A DNA stretch of 64,000 nucleotides. Origin: Papio anubis. Taxonomy: Eukaryota > Chordata > Mammalia > Primates > Cercopithecidae. Position 1 is the stretch's first letter. Every line of letters starts with the position of its first letter. Shown piece after piece: positions 48,690 to 58,519 of the stretch. The notes beneath the pieces were generated by a model. That model saw only the letters and a list, made by a program, of their open reading frames with translations, ran no database searches and was not told where the DNA came from. The translations under genes and the position numbers were made by a program. The stretch lies in assembly GCF_008728515.1 (NCBI RefSeq), contig NC_044984.1, positions 86,449,277 through 86,513,276 of the forward strand. The letters are read 5' to 3'.

Positions 48690-48945
48690 AAAAAGCAATC
48701 TGAAGTATTTAGAAACAAAGCGTCATGGCGTCTGCAACTTATTCCCAAATGGTACCGAAAATTATAACATTTGTATCTTATATGTACAAATATATATATT
48801 TGTATAGCGACAGGGACCCCAAATATACCAAGAGATTACTAAATGTTGAATCTCATTGAAGGGTATGTGGGTGTTCATTTGATGCTTTGTTCTCATTGTT
48901 CTGTATGTTTTAAATTTTTCAAAGTCAAACGTTGAAGAGAAAAAC
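48690..48945 (+). mobile_element. Old L1M 3' end
   Basis: gcgtcatggcgtctgcaact, tattcccaaatggtaccg, gaagggtatgtgggtgttca, tgttctgtatgttttaaat and ttttcaaagtcaaacgttg follow the L1M 3' UTR in sense. A T/A patch sits at 48786-48806. Confidence 0.7.
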
Positions 48946-49060
48946 AGCTCCAGTTCTGTCTCCTCCAAAAAGCCTTTCCTGAATTAGCTGAAATAATTCC
49001 TCTGGATTCCCACGGCATGTATGTACTCTGTGTTTATCACTTTCTACTTTGTATTATCGT
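48946..49060 (+). mobile_element. L2 fragment
   Basis: ctcctccaaaaagcctttcc and tgtactctgtgtttatcac resemble L2 in sense. Unassigned DNA follows to about 49690. Confidence 0.5.
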
Positions 49061-49689
49061 TATTGAAATACTCACATGGTGGGTCATAAAATAGCTAAGG
49101 CAATACTCAACTATGCAGAGAACATTTGTTCTAAAACTGTTCTTTATTTAGTCTACAACTTCTCTGTTCCTCCTCACAAGACCTGCTACCGACAGGAAAA
49201 ATACCGAAATAAATTTTAGTCCAATCTTGTAATCTCAAATCGATCACATAATTTAAATAGTTACTTTAGGTAACTCAGACACATTTGGATAAAGGCCAGG
49301 CCCTACCTGTTTCTACTCCCATTTTTATCCCTAGGATGGCAGCTGGGTGCAAAAGAGAAACTGATGGGTCGGGAGATGTCATGGGAATAGGCCCCCAAGA
49401 TCAACTTATGAAACTGGCTATTAATAGTATATCCATTGCTCAGACCTTAACTCTACACACGGCAACAAGGTCCTTGAGGGACATCTTGGTATTATAAGAA
49501 GGAGTAGGAGGAAGTTTTATTTCTGTGTCCTCTGGATGGCCTGGACAGTACTTTATACTTATAGGTTCTTGATAAATATCAGCATCCATGGTCTTTTTGG
49601 TCTGTTTCTCCGATCTCCACAATGTGCCTTCTGCTCACATCACTCACTGAAATGTCATCATAAGTAAAAATAATAAGTTGACATTAGTA

Positions 49690-49800
49690 AAAACTAATTT
49701 TCTGAGTGCCTGCTATGTGCCAGGCTCTATGCCAGGCTTTTTACCTGTAATATTTAATTCCCACAATAAGTAGATGAGCTAGTACTATAACTAATTTATA
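49690..49800 (-). mobile_element. MIR fragment
   Basis: ctgagtgcctgctatgtgcc, gccaggctttttacctgtaa and tttaattcccacaataagta are reverse MIR hallmarks. Confidence 0.75.
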
Positions 49801-49983
49801 ATAAGGACAACCACTGGTCTCTGCATTGATGGATTATTGAATTATGCTTCCTTCGCACACTTGGCAGGCTGTATTTGAAACTCCCATTTTCCATGACCTC
49901 CCAATTTACTTATACAACCATACCTTTCTCCAGCCATACTGTTTCACTTTTGTCTCCTGTAAATGCTATGTTTTCTGACCATC

Positions 49984-50327
49984 TGTATTAGTCCGTGTTC
50001 ACGCTGCTGAAAAAGACATACCCAAGACTGGGCAATTTACAAAATAAAGAGGTTTAACGTACTTGCTCTTCCACATGTCTGGGAAGGCCTCCCAATCATG
50101 GTGGAAGGTGAAAGGCACATCTCACATGGCAGCAGACAAAATAAGAGAGGTTGTGCAGGGAAACTCCCCTTTATAAAACCATCAGATCTCATGAGGCTTA
50201 TTCGCTATCACGAGAACAGCACAGGAAAGACCTGCCCCCATGATTAAATTACCTCCCACTGGGTACCTCCCACAACAGGTGAGATTTCAAGATGAGATTT
50301 GGATGGTGACATGGCCAAACCATATCA
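49984..50327 (-). mobile_element. THE1 solo LTR
   Basis: Complement of a THE1-class ERVL-MaLR LTR, from tgtattagtccgtgttcac to ggccaaaccatatca. It includes acccaagactgggcaattta, aaaaccatcagatctcatg and ccccatgattaaattacctc. Five-bp target duplication with one mismatch: ccatc (49979-49983) and ccacc (50328-50332). No internal sequence is present, so it is a solo LTR. Confidence 0.95.
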
Positions 50328-50410
50328 CCACCCTACCTTTTTAAGTAACCTTTTGCATTCCCTTCAGCCTCCTTCATACTTCTTCAAAATCCGTCCTTTA
50401 AGAGCAAACT

Positions 50411-50550
50411 TCCATTCATTCAATCAACACACTTCTATTGAACACCTACTTTGTGCTTGCTACCCATTGTCCTAGGTCCTAGAAGGACAATGCTAAGAAA
50501 AAGAAATGCAGGCCCAATCTCTGCCCTGGTGGACTTTACAGTGTCTAGTA
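50411..50550 (-). mobile_element. L2 fragment
   Basis: Reverse L2 3' end: tattgaacacctactttgtg, tgtcctaggtcctagaagga, ccctggtggactttacagtg. Confidence 0.75.
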
Positions 50551-50714
50551 ATTAAGTTTCAGTCTCGTCCCAGTTACTTTACTCTAACAAGAAAACAATC
50601 TCCCTGCTTGCACCTCCTTTCAAATATGCATGATATCTGTTTCACCTATTGGAGACTTATTAGGTACAGCTATGTCAAATTGGTCATCCTATTCAGGGAT
50701 TCATTTATTAAGGG

Positions 50715-50965
50715 TAACAATAATAGTAATATCAGTAAATTCCATTAATTGAATGTCTCCCCTGTGCCAGACACTCTACATATACTGTCTTTCGTTCTCA
50801 CAATGACATTGCCTTGAAAGAGGTAATTTTTCTCTTTTTACTAATGAAGGCCTTGCAGTTCAGAGATGATAAGTAACCTGCCCAAGGCCACAAAATTAGT
50901 AAACGACATTATCAGTGCAAGAACCCAGGTCCCCTGGCTCTGAAGGCTCTCTCCACAACACAGCA
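50715..50965 (-). mobile_element. MIR
   Basis: Reverse MIR: gtctcccctgtgccagacac, agatgataagtaacctgccc, aaggccacaaaattagtaaa, aagaacccaggtcccctggc. Confidence 0.85.
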
Positions 50966-51039
50966 AGCAATCAGATGTCTTTGTTGCATCATGAATTGAG
51001 GTAGTGAATACTCAGTAACCAGTGAGGAAGGGTAATGTG

Positions 51040-51260
51040 AGGAAAAGACCATGGTTTTGGAAAAAAACAGACTGGCATTCAACTCCCAGCTATGCCACTT
51101 CCTGGTTATGTGACCTTGGACTAAACTTCTTTGTATTTTGTTATCCTCATTTTAAAATCACCACAGCAAAAATAAATAAATAAAGTCGTGAATCTCACAG
51201 AGCTGCTGTGAGGATTAAATGAAATGATAAATATCTGGAAAAGCAGCAGGTATATAACAG
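51040..51260 (+). mobile_element. MIR
   Basis: Sense MIR: cattcaactcccagctatgc, cacttcctggttatgtgacc, gctgctgtgaggattaaatg. It lies close to the reverse MIR, giving a tail-to-head pair of independent fossils. Confidence 0.85.
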
Positions 51261-51769
51261 GCTTCCGGCCAATGCTTCTTCTCTTCTCCCTTTGTTGATG
51301 CAGATCAGTTAAAAGTTTGCCATCTACCTTTTTGTTGCTCATATGAATTCCTAAGTTTGATACTAAGAAACACCTGCAGAAGGGTCTTTCAAGCACCTGC
51401 AAGTATATTAAAGAGGCAGATACAGGAACTGAGAGATAAAGGCAGTACGGTTGAGAGGAGATGGAAAACCAATCTAGAAACCAGGCAATGGGAGGCTGTG
51501 TGGTTCCTTTTGTTAGGAAAGCTTTTCAAAGACAGGGTCCTTGAAGCTTTTGTGTATCAAAAGCATTTGAAATGCTTTCCTCGGGTGCACTTATATAGTA
51601 TTGCTTCTGTGGCAAAGAAGGGATAGTCTTGTCAAAATGCTATTGATTTTCTCAGAAGGAATCTAGAGACTTCATTCACCAAAGAAGCCCTGCAAACAAG
51701 CCCTAAAGCCCACTCTTTTTTTCTATAAATTTGTCACCCACTCCAGAAAAGAACATGGCTAATTAACTA

Positions 51770-52050
51770 AAGTTCCACATTTATTCAATCTGTACTAGGT
51801 ACTTTGATAGACCTTGTACATCTACCATTTCCTTAATCTTTCAAGAAAAAAAAGCTTTTTGAGGTGGGAATTATAAGAAAGTTGACACTCAGAGAGGTTA
51901 AATATCTTGCACAAGATCACACTGTTAGAAATCGTTGGTGAGCTTTGAACTGATTTGTTTATTTATTCAACAAATATTTATTGAGTGACTACTATGTGCT
52001 AAGTCTGTCTGTTTCTAAAGCTAATGCTCTTTTCACTATCTAATTCTTCC
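51770..52050 (-). mobile_element. MIR with inserted L2 tip
   Basis: Reverse MIR (tgtactaggtactttgatag, cactcagagaggttaaatat, cacaagatcacactgttag), then an L2-like patch at 51962-52005 (attcaacaaatatttattga, ctactatgtgctaag), then MIR-like tail text. The stretch 51261-51769 is unassigned. Confidence 0.65.
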
Positions 52051-52051
52051 G

Positions 52052-52079
52052 GTAAAATAAATAATATAACAATATTCTC
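52052..52079 (+). repeat. 28-bp direct repeat, copy 1
   Basis: gtaaaataaataatataaca plus aatattctc-type end recurs at 53700-53727 with one mismatch. Confidence 0.75.
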
Positions 52080-52389
52080 ATTCTTTCAGAACACAAAAGC
52101 AGTTTGGCCAGAACATGATATGCTCATGGCTCAGAAAAGATGATCAGGCAGATTGGCCTGGCCGGGCAAGTGTTCATATGTCTCAGCAGCACTCCACGTG
52201 TATTCATTCATCTCAAAGCTGGATTTTTAAAAACGAATGGTCCACTGTAGTCAGAAGTGCCATTCTTGGGAAAGTATGACTACCTGTGTTTGACTACTTC
52301 TAAAATTTTATAACGAGGATACATTTCAGAACATGTATTTACTAGAAAGTTGAAAAGAGGTGAAGATCAGTACATGCAACTCACTAAAA

Positions 52390-52660
52390 GAGAAAATTAT
52401 AATTGTAGTGCCTTACTTTTATATAGGTAATAGTTCTTTCCAGTGTACTATTTATAACATATATGATGCCATTTTAGCCCCATACCATTCTGTATGATCA
52501 GGAAGGGAATGGTTATCATGTGCATTTCTCACAAGAGGGAACTAAGGTTCAAGTTGTCAAAGTCATTAGTACTTTCCAAATGTCCACGTTCACATCCTTA
52601 TTTAATGGCAGAACCAGGATTTATCTTAGGATCTTTCTGCTCTTTCCAATGTACAATCTT
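52390..52660 (-). mobile_element. MIR-like fossil
   Basis: Reverse MIR order, diverged: catatatgatgccattttag, caagagggaactaaggttca, aatggcagaaccaggattta, tctttctgctctttccaatg. Confidence 0.6.
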
Positions 52661-52674
52661 CATTGGTCAGAATG

Positions 52675-53020
52675 AGCTACGTTGTGTTGCAGTAACAAAT
52701 GGCCTTCAGATCTCAGGAGCTCACTATAATAAAGGTTGATTTCTTGTTCATGTTCCTTGTCTGCTGTGGGTTTGGTCTGCTTTGTGTTTAGTCCAGGACT
52801 TAGCTGACAGAACAGCCTCTATCTGGATCAGTGTCAGTCACGTGGCGGTGTGAAAAGTGCAACTGATGGACTTCACACTGGCTCCTAGGGCTTCTGATAG
52901 AAAGTGGCTTTCACCCTTAGTTCATTGGCCAAAACAAGTCACAGAATTGCCCACATGCAATATGGCAGGGGTGTATCATCCTTTCACAGGGAAGGGCCCC
53001 AGATAGGCATAAAATTATTT
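52675..53020 (-). mobile_element. Ancient LTR-like repeat
   Basis: ttgtgttgcagtaacaaatg, ctgacagaacagcctctatc, tggatcagtgtcagtcacgt, ttcattggccaaaacaagtc and acagaattgcccacatgc follow an old mammalian repeat that I also see at 37400-37790. Family name not fixed. Confidence 0.55.
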
Positions 53021-54742
53021 CAGTTCTATCAGGGTAGTAATGCATAAAGTGGTTGTCAGCCTCCCTTTCTTGTAGCATAAAGTTATTCTTTAATAAATGC
53101 GGTACTGGAGAAGAATTATTTTAGGTATAATGAGCCAAGCAGTCCTCTTAAATCACGTAAAAATTAAAAAAATAAACAAATTCAATATTTAAAAATCAAC
53201 AATTCTCAAATGTGACTGTTAAGCACCAAACCTTTTGCATTTGCAAAGAGAGCAACTTTCACTCTGGGAATAAACTTTCTGTTTCTGGCAAGAGAATTGG
53301 ATAGCAACATTAAAGTTCTACTGTGAATGGGCGTCAGGGTGTCATATTTGAATGTGTAATGAGTAAACATTGGCAGAAACCCCCTTTGCCACGTGACTTC
53401 AAAACAAACACCAGTCAGTAGGGAACTACCAGCTGTGCCCAGTAGAAAAAAATGTGCTCATATACTTTTCTTCCATGAGCAAAAAAAATCCCCACCGAAA
53501 TCACCTCCCCCCAGAATGTAGGGCACGAATGGGTTCTCACATGTGTTCAAGAACGAAACCCCACCTCTGGAAAGTCCTCCTGGCAAAGTCATTTAAACAA
53601 AGTGCAGAGGAAGACAGAAGTAGGACATGAAACAGAGTTCAGGCATTCACAGAATCTTGCCTTCCCTAAATAAATTCTCGGCTAAAGGAAAAAAAAATAG
53701 TAAAATAAATAATATAACAGTATTCTCTGTCAGGTTGAGGAGCAGGGTTGGGGAGTGGGAGCATTTAGCAAGAGTTTAAAGTAGCTGATTTCTAATGTTG
53801 GCTACATTATAATATCCCTTACAATCCTAAGAGTCTATGATTCCAAAAGTTTATGTGACGAGGAAAAGCAAATCTGCATTCTTAAGTACAGAAAAAAAAA
53901 AGAAAAAGAAAAAAGGCTACCTTTTATATATAATAAAATTTAACAGTGAACTGCAACCTCCCACCTCCAAAAAAAAAAAAAAAAAAAAAATGTCCTGGTG
54001 ACTATAAAGTTGTCTTGGGCTAGGCAATCTGCATATAGAATTCTGTTCCTTAAAAATTTTTTGGCACTGAGTCAGAACTTGATTTGTAGAAATGATACCT
54101 CCCCAATACTTCTTTTAGAGCAGTGAGTGGGGGAGGTAGAATGAACTGAGTTAGAACTTTCCCTTAGACTTTCTGTAAAGGTCACCAAAGAGAAAATCCA
54201 CAAAGAGTCACTGACCTTTAGTCACTTACGCGTATGAAATGTGTTGTCCTAGGATGAAGGAGAATCATTACTGTACATCACATTGCAGATTAAATAATTA
54301 AATTGTTGTGTCTTGCTTTTTTATTTCCATGACTTTAAATAGAAATCAGGTTGAAATGAACTGGATTGATCAGAGATGTTTCTAAATATGTCAGTTGTGC
54401 TTTTTTGATATGCATGGATGTAATTCTACTATTTTGCTGGCATAATTGCTAGCAAATCCCCAAAACTGATATTCAAAGTTTAGTGTAGATATAAGTAAAA
54501 TTGTGTCTCAGTTATCAAAATACCAAATTTCATTTGAGCAAAAGAAATGAGGGGAGAGAATATGGATGTATTAACTTGTTCTTATCTTCTCTGATAAGCA
54601 ACATGGTACCCTGCTGCTTTCTCTAGCTACTTACTACAGAAAGAGTACATGGTCATGAGATGCATGGAGTCTTTAATATCTAACTGAACACAAAGAAACT
54701 TCTCCAATGGCTAGTCATATTAAGTGATACAAGAGATGCATC
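53021..54742. other. Unassigned sequence with A-runs
   Basis: No named repeat. It holds poly-A runs at 53890-53899 and 53969-53990, and the second copy of the 28-bp repeat at 53700-53727. Open frames are short. Confidence 0.45.
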
Positions 54743-56064
54743 CACTGGAAAAGACTGTGGCTCACTTTGAGGGTGAGTATAATGTCACAGGATCAAAATA
54801 TTTGAAAGAGAGGATTTGGAAGCTAAGGTTAATTTAGAATCTACAATTGCTCACAGTTTTCTTCCGCTCTACAACCAATTCAAGTCTCTCTTAGACTCCT
54901 GAATCAAAAAGCTGATAGAGCCCATAAGTAGTAGCAGAAGTCAGTGAAACTAGAGGATCAATAATTGTATATACACACACACACACACATATATGAATGT
55001 CTATATACACACACATATATATGAATGTGTATATACACACATTCCTGTATGTATGTGGAAGTGTATACATAGATATATATCTATACATATTTTTTTCTTT
55101 TTGAGACAGAGTCTCATTGTGTCGCCCAAGCTGGAGTTCAGTGGCATGATCTCGGCTCAATGCAAACTTTGACTCCCGGGTTCAAGCAATTCTCATGTCT
55201 CAGCCTTTCAAGTAGCTGGGAATACAGTCATGCGCCACCAGGTTCAGCCAATCTTTGTATTTTTAGTAGAGACGGGGTTTCACCATGTTGGCCACGCTGG
55301 TCTTGAACTCTTGGCCTCAAGTGATCCGCCTGCCTCAGCCTCCCAAAGTGCTGGCATTACAGGCATGAGCCGCCATGCCATGCCAGGACTATATGTATAT
55401 ATTGAAGATAAACACATACATATATGGAGATTATAGATATACACACATATATATCATATATATCCATGCATCCATACATATGGTGTGTATATGTATATGT
55501 CTATATGTGTTTACTATATGCGCACATACACACACACCCCATATATATATTTCCACACGTATGGTATGTATATCTCTAGATGTACATACCAGATATATAT
55601 TTTTATATATATATAAATTATTTATATATATCTGGTATGTACATCTAGAGATATACATGTATCATATGTGTATCCATATATGGTATATATAATCTCTTTA
55701 TGTATCTATAATCTCCATATATGTATATGTTTATTCTCTATATATGTATAAATATATATACATGTATACATTTCCACATACATACATGTATGTGTGTATA
55801 TATACATATATTGATATATGTATGTGCATATACAATTATTGATCCTCTATTTAGTTTCACTGACTTCTACTACTACTTATGGGCTCCACCAGCCATTTGA
55901 TTCAGGAGTCTGAGAGATTTGAATCTTAATGGAGGGGAAGAAAGTTACGTGCAATTATAGATTCCAAATTAACCTTAGTTTCCTAATTCTCTTTTTCAAA
56001 TATTTTGATACTGTGACACCATACTCAACACCTTCTTCTCAAACTGAACCAGTCTTTTCCAGTG
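54743..56064. repeat. Large A+T-rich quasi-palindrome
   Basis: The left arm 54743-55599 (with an Alu inserted) is the inverted copy of the right arm 55625-56064. Matching blocks run in mirror order: 54743-54757 with 56050-56064, gactcctgaatca 54894-54906 with 55898-55910, gaagtcagtgaaact 54937-54951 with 55853-55867, 55419-55439 with 55703-55724, and a perfect 32-bp stem 55568-55599 with 55625-55656 around a 25-base A+T loop. The outer 200 bp of each arm are ordinary sequence; the inner parts are TA/CA-rich. Confidence 0.9.
55091..55385 (-). mobile_element. AluS inside the palindrome's left arm
   Basis: Minus-strand Alu (ttgagacagagtctcattgt, tagtagagacggggtttcac, aaagtgctggcattacaggc). The right arm of the palindrome has no counterpart, so the Alu was inserted after the inverted duplication formed. 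Confidence 0.93.
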
Positions 56065-56074
56065 AAAGTATATT

Positions 56075-56205
56075 CCATATCCATACATACATGGATATAC
56101 ATATACACACACATATGGATATATCCATGTACATATACGGAAATTCACATACATGTATGAATACATATATACATACACATTTATATATGTATTTGATTGA
56201 TTATG
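56075..56205. repeat. TA/CA-rich low-complexity tract
   Basis: Irregular TATA, CATA and CACA units directly outside the right palindrome arm, themselves partly self-complementary (catatggatatatccatg). Confidence 0.85.
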
Positions 56206-56408
56206 GCACAACTAGCTACTCAACTGATTTTTTAACAAATCCCAATTTATGCCATTTACAAAAAGAAATGCCTTCTGGATTAAAGACAACCACAAAAAAT
56301 AAACACTTCAAGAAAATCTAGCATATCATATATACATATATGTATAATCTATAGGTGGGAAGAGGCTTTCTTGTCCAAATAGAGAAGATATAAAAGAAAA
56401 GACAGACT

Positions 56409-56567
56409 GGGGTGGGGGGAGGGGGGAGGGATAGCACTAGGAGATATATCTACGGTAAATGACAAGTTAATGGGTACAGCACACCAACATAGCACATGTG
56501 TACATACATAACAAACCTGCACGTTGTGCACATGTAACCTAGAACTTAAAATATAATAATATTAAAG
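56409..56567 (+). mobile_element. Very short 5'-truncated L1PA
   Basis: Only the last 159 bp of a primate L1 3' UTR: the G-rich start ggggtgggggga, then gcactaggagatatatct, aatgggtacagcacaccaac, cctgcacgttgtgcacatg. Perfect 17-bp target duplication aaaagaaaagacagact at 56392-56408 and 56568-56584. Confidence 0.95.
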
Positions 56568-56778
56568 AAAAGAAAAGACAGACTTACTTGATCATATAAG
56601 AATTTAAAACTTTTTTGTTAAAAGAAAGACTCCACAACAAGGTCAGTAGACTAATGATAGGTTTGGAAATATTTGTGACGTCAACAACAGTTGGGTTTTT
56701 TGTTTAGATTTGTTTCGTTTTACAAATTGACAAAAACAAAGACAATAAACAAATGGATAAAAAGAATAAAGAATTCAA

Positions 56779-57070
56779 GGCCGGGCGTGGTGGCTCACGC
56801 CTACAATCTCAGCACTTTGGTAGGCTGAGGCGGGCGGATCACGAGGTCAGGAGATGGAGACCATCCTGGCTAACATGGTGAAACCCCGTTTCTACTAAAA
56901 ATACGAAAAAATTAGCCGGGCGTGTTGGCAGGAGCCTGTAGTCCCAGCTACTCGGGAGGTTGAGGCAGGAGAATGCTGTGAACCCGGGAGGCGGAGCTTG
57001 CAGTGAGCCGAGATCGCGCCACTGTACTCCAGCCTGGGCGACAAAGAGAGACTCCGTCTCAAAAAAAAGG
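56779..57070 (+). mobile_element. AluY
   Basis: Full AluY (gatcacgaggtcaggagatg, catcctggctaacatggtg, ggcggagcttgcagtgagcc). Target duplication gaattcaa at 56771-56778 and 57071-57078. It sits in old L1M sequence. Confidence 0.94.
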
Positions 57071-57084
57071 GAATTCAAATAGAT

Positions 57085-57760
57085 TCAAATAGGAAATTTA
57101 CATAGGGGCAATGAACAACAAGCAAATGAAAATATTCTCACATTAAATCATAGTCAGGGAAATGTAAATTAAAGTTACAATGATATATATATATTTTTAT
57201 ATCCATCAGACTGGGAAAAATTGAAATGATCAATAATCTCTATTAGTGGTAGGTATATGGAAAAACGGATGTTCATACAGGCTGAGAAAAATTTAACTGT
57301 AAAAACTATTTTGGAAAGCCATTTCGCAGCATACATTTAAAAAATTGAAGATACATGCGCCATTTAACCCTGCAATCTCTCTCCTTGGCAACTCTCCCAG
57401 ACCAACATTACATAGAGCATGTGTAAAAGCGCACCTAATGTCAGTGCTTATAATAGCAAGAAAAGAAGAGGGGACAGGGATCAAAGTCAATGCCAATCAA
57501 TAGGGAATGTCTGAATAGGTAACAGCTCATCCACACCATGGATTATTAGGCAGCAGTTCCAAGGAGTTAGACTCATTAGAGCTAAATACCCACTTATAAG
57601 AGATTTCTGTACAGTTAAGCTTTACATGAAAAATAGAGATGCAAAAAGTATACATTATGCAATGCTCATAAAACAAACAATACCAAAACTTCCCTTATAC
57701 ATGTGTGTAAGTGTAAAATGTGTATATATGATTATATGAGCAAGGGGGACAATGTAAAAG
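57085..57760 (+). mobile_element. Old L1M/HAL1-like fragment
   Basis: Sense order: cagggaaatgtaaattaaag, catcagactgggaaaaattg, aaaactattttggaaagcc, cttataatagcaagaaaag, caatcaatagggaatgtctg. Heavily diverged. The piece before the AluY (about 56700-56770) is probably its 5' part. Confidence 0.65.
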
Positions 57761-58004
57761 TACATATCAAGTCACAAACAAGAGTTGCATGGCAGAGAGG
57801 GGTGCAAAGGAGGAAAGAGAGGGAAGAGAAGCTAAGCAAAAGTTTTAAAATACTTATCTAAATAATATATAATTATATGTGTGAGATAACATGTATGCAT
57901 TTATGCAAAAACTATATATATGCTTGTCTATATGAGAAATTAGAAAAAGATTGAAAAGCTAGTCTAAAAGCATGCTCAAACCATGACATTAAAATTAATA
58001 AAAA

Positions 58005-58135
58005 ATATCTAACATTTGCAGAGCCCTTTCTATTGGCAGACACTGTTCTAAATATGTACCAACTCATTAATCCTCACAACCACCCTACAATGGGAATATT
58101 AATATCTTTGTTTGCAACAAGAGGAGAGTCCAGTT
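58005..58135 (-). mobile_element. MIR fragment
   Basis: Reverse MIR: cagacactgttctaaatatg, ccaactcattaatcctcaca, accaccctacaatgggaat. Confidence 0.75.
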
Positions 58136-58374
58136 TACTTCTCTACAACTTTAGAATAGAACATTTCATTTCAATTGCAAAACTGTAATTAAATCAATCA
58201 TTTTATTTGTTTCTTTGCTAATTTTGGTTTGTTTTCTTGGATGTCTGGATTTAGAAGACAGAATTTAACAGGATATCGTAAATAAAGAATTTAACAGGAT
58301 ACCATAAATATATCTACCCAACTAGCCAAGGTTGGTGAAAGTCATCTAAATCAAGGACAACTGTCTTCACAAGT

Positions 58375-58480
58375 AGCCTCTTCCATCACTCATTTGTTCA
58401 ACCAGGAATCACGGAACACCCTCTGCACAATTCTGGGCCCTGGGGATTTGTTGGTGGCTATGGCAGCCTCTGAATATTTG
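58375..58480 (-). mobile_element. L2 fragment
   Basis: catcactcatttgttcaacc followed by attctgggccctggggattt resembles the reverse L2 3' end. Short and diverged. Confidence 0.5.
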
Positions 58481-58519
58481 ATGGCTTGGGAGACTAACAA
58501 CTCATGTTGCCCTAGTGCA

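Noticed and set aside
55375..55692. Open frames of 105 and 75 codons in the TA/CA tract
   Set aside because: They are products of the low-complexity palindrome centre (YIYI, IHIH peptides), not coding sequence.
54975..55836. CRISPR-like spaced repeats in the TA/CA-rich region
   Set aside because: Unit lengths are irregular, there are no unique spacers, and the genome is clearly a primate nuclear one.
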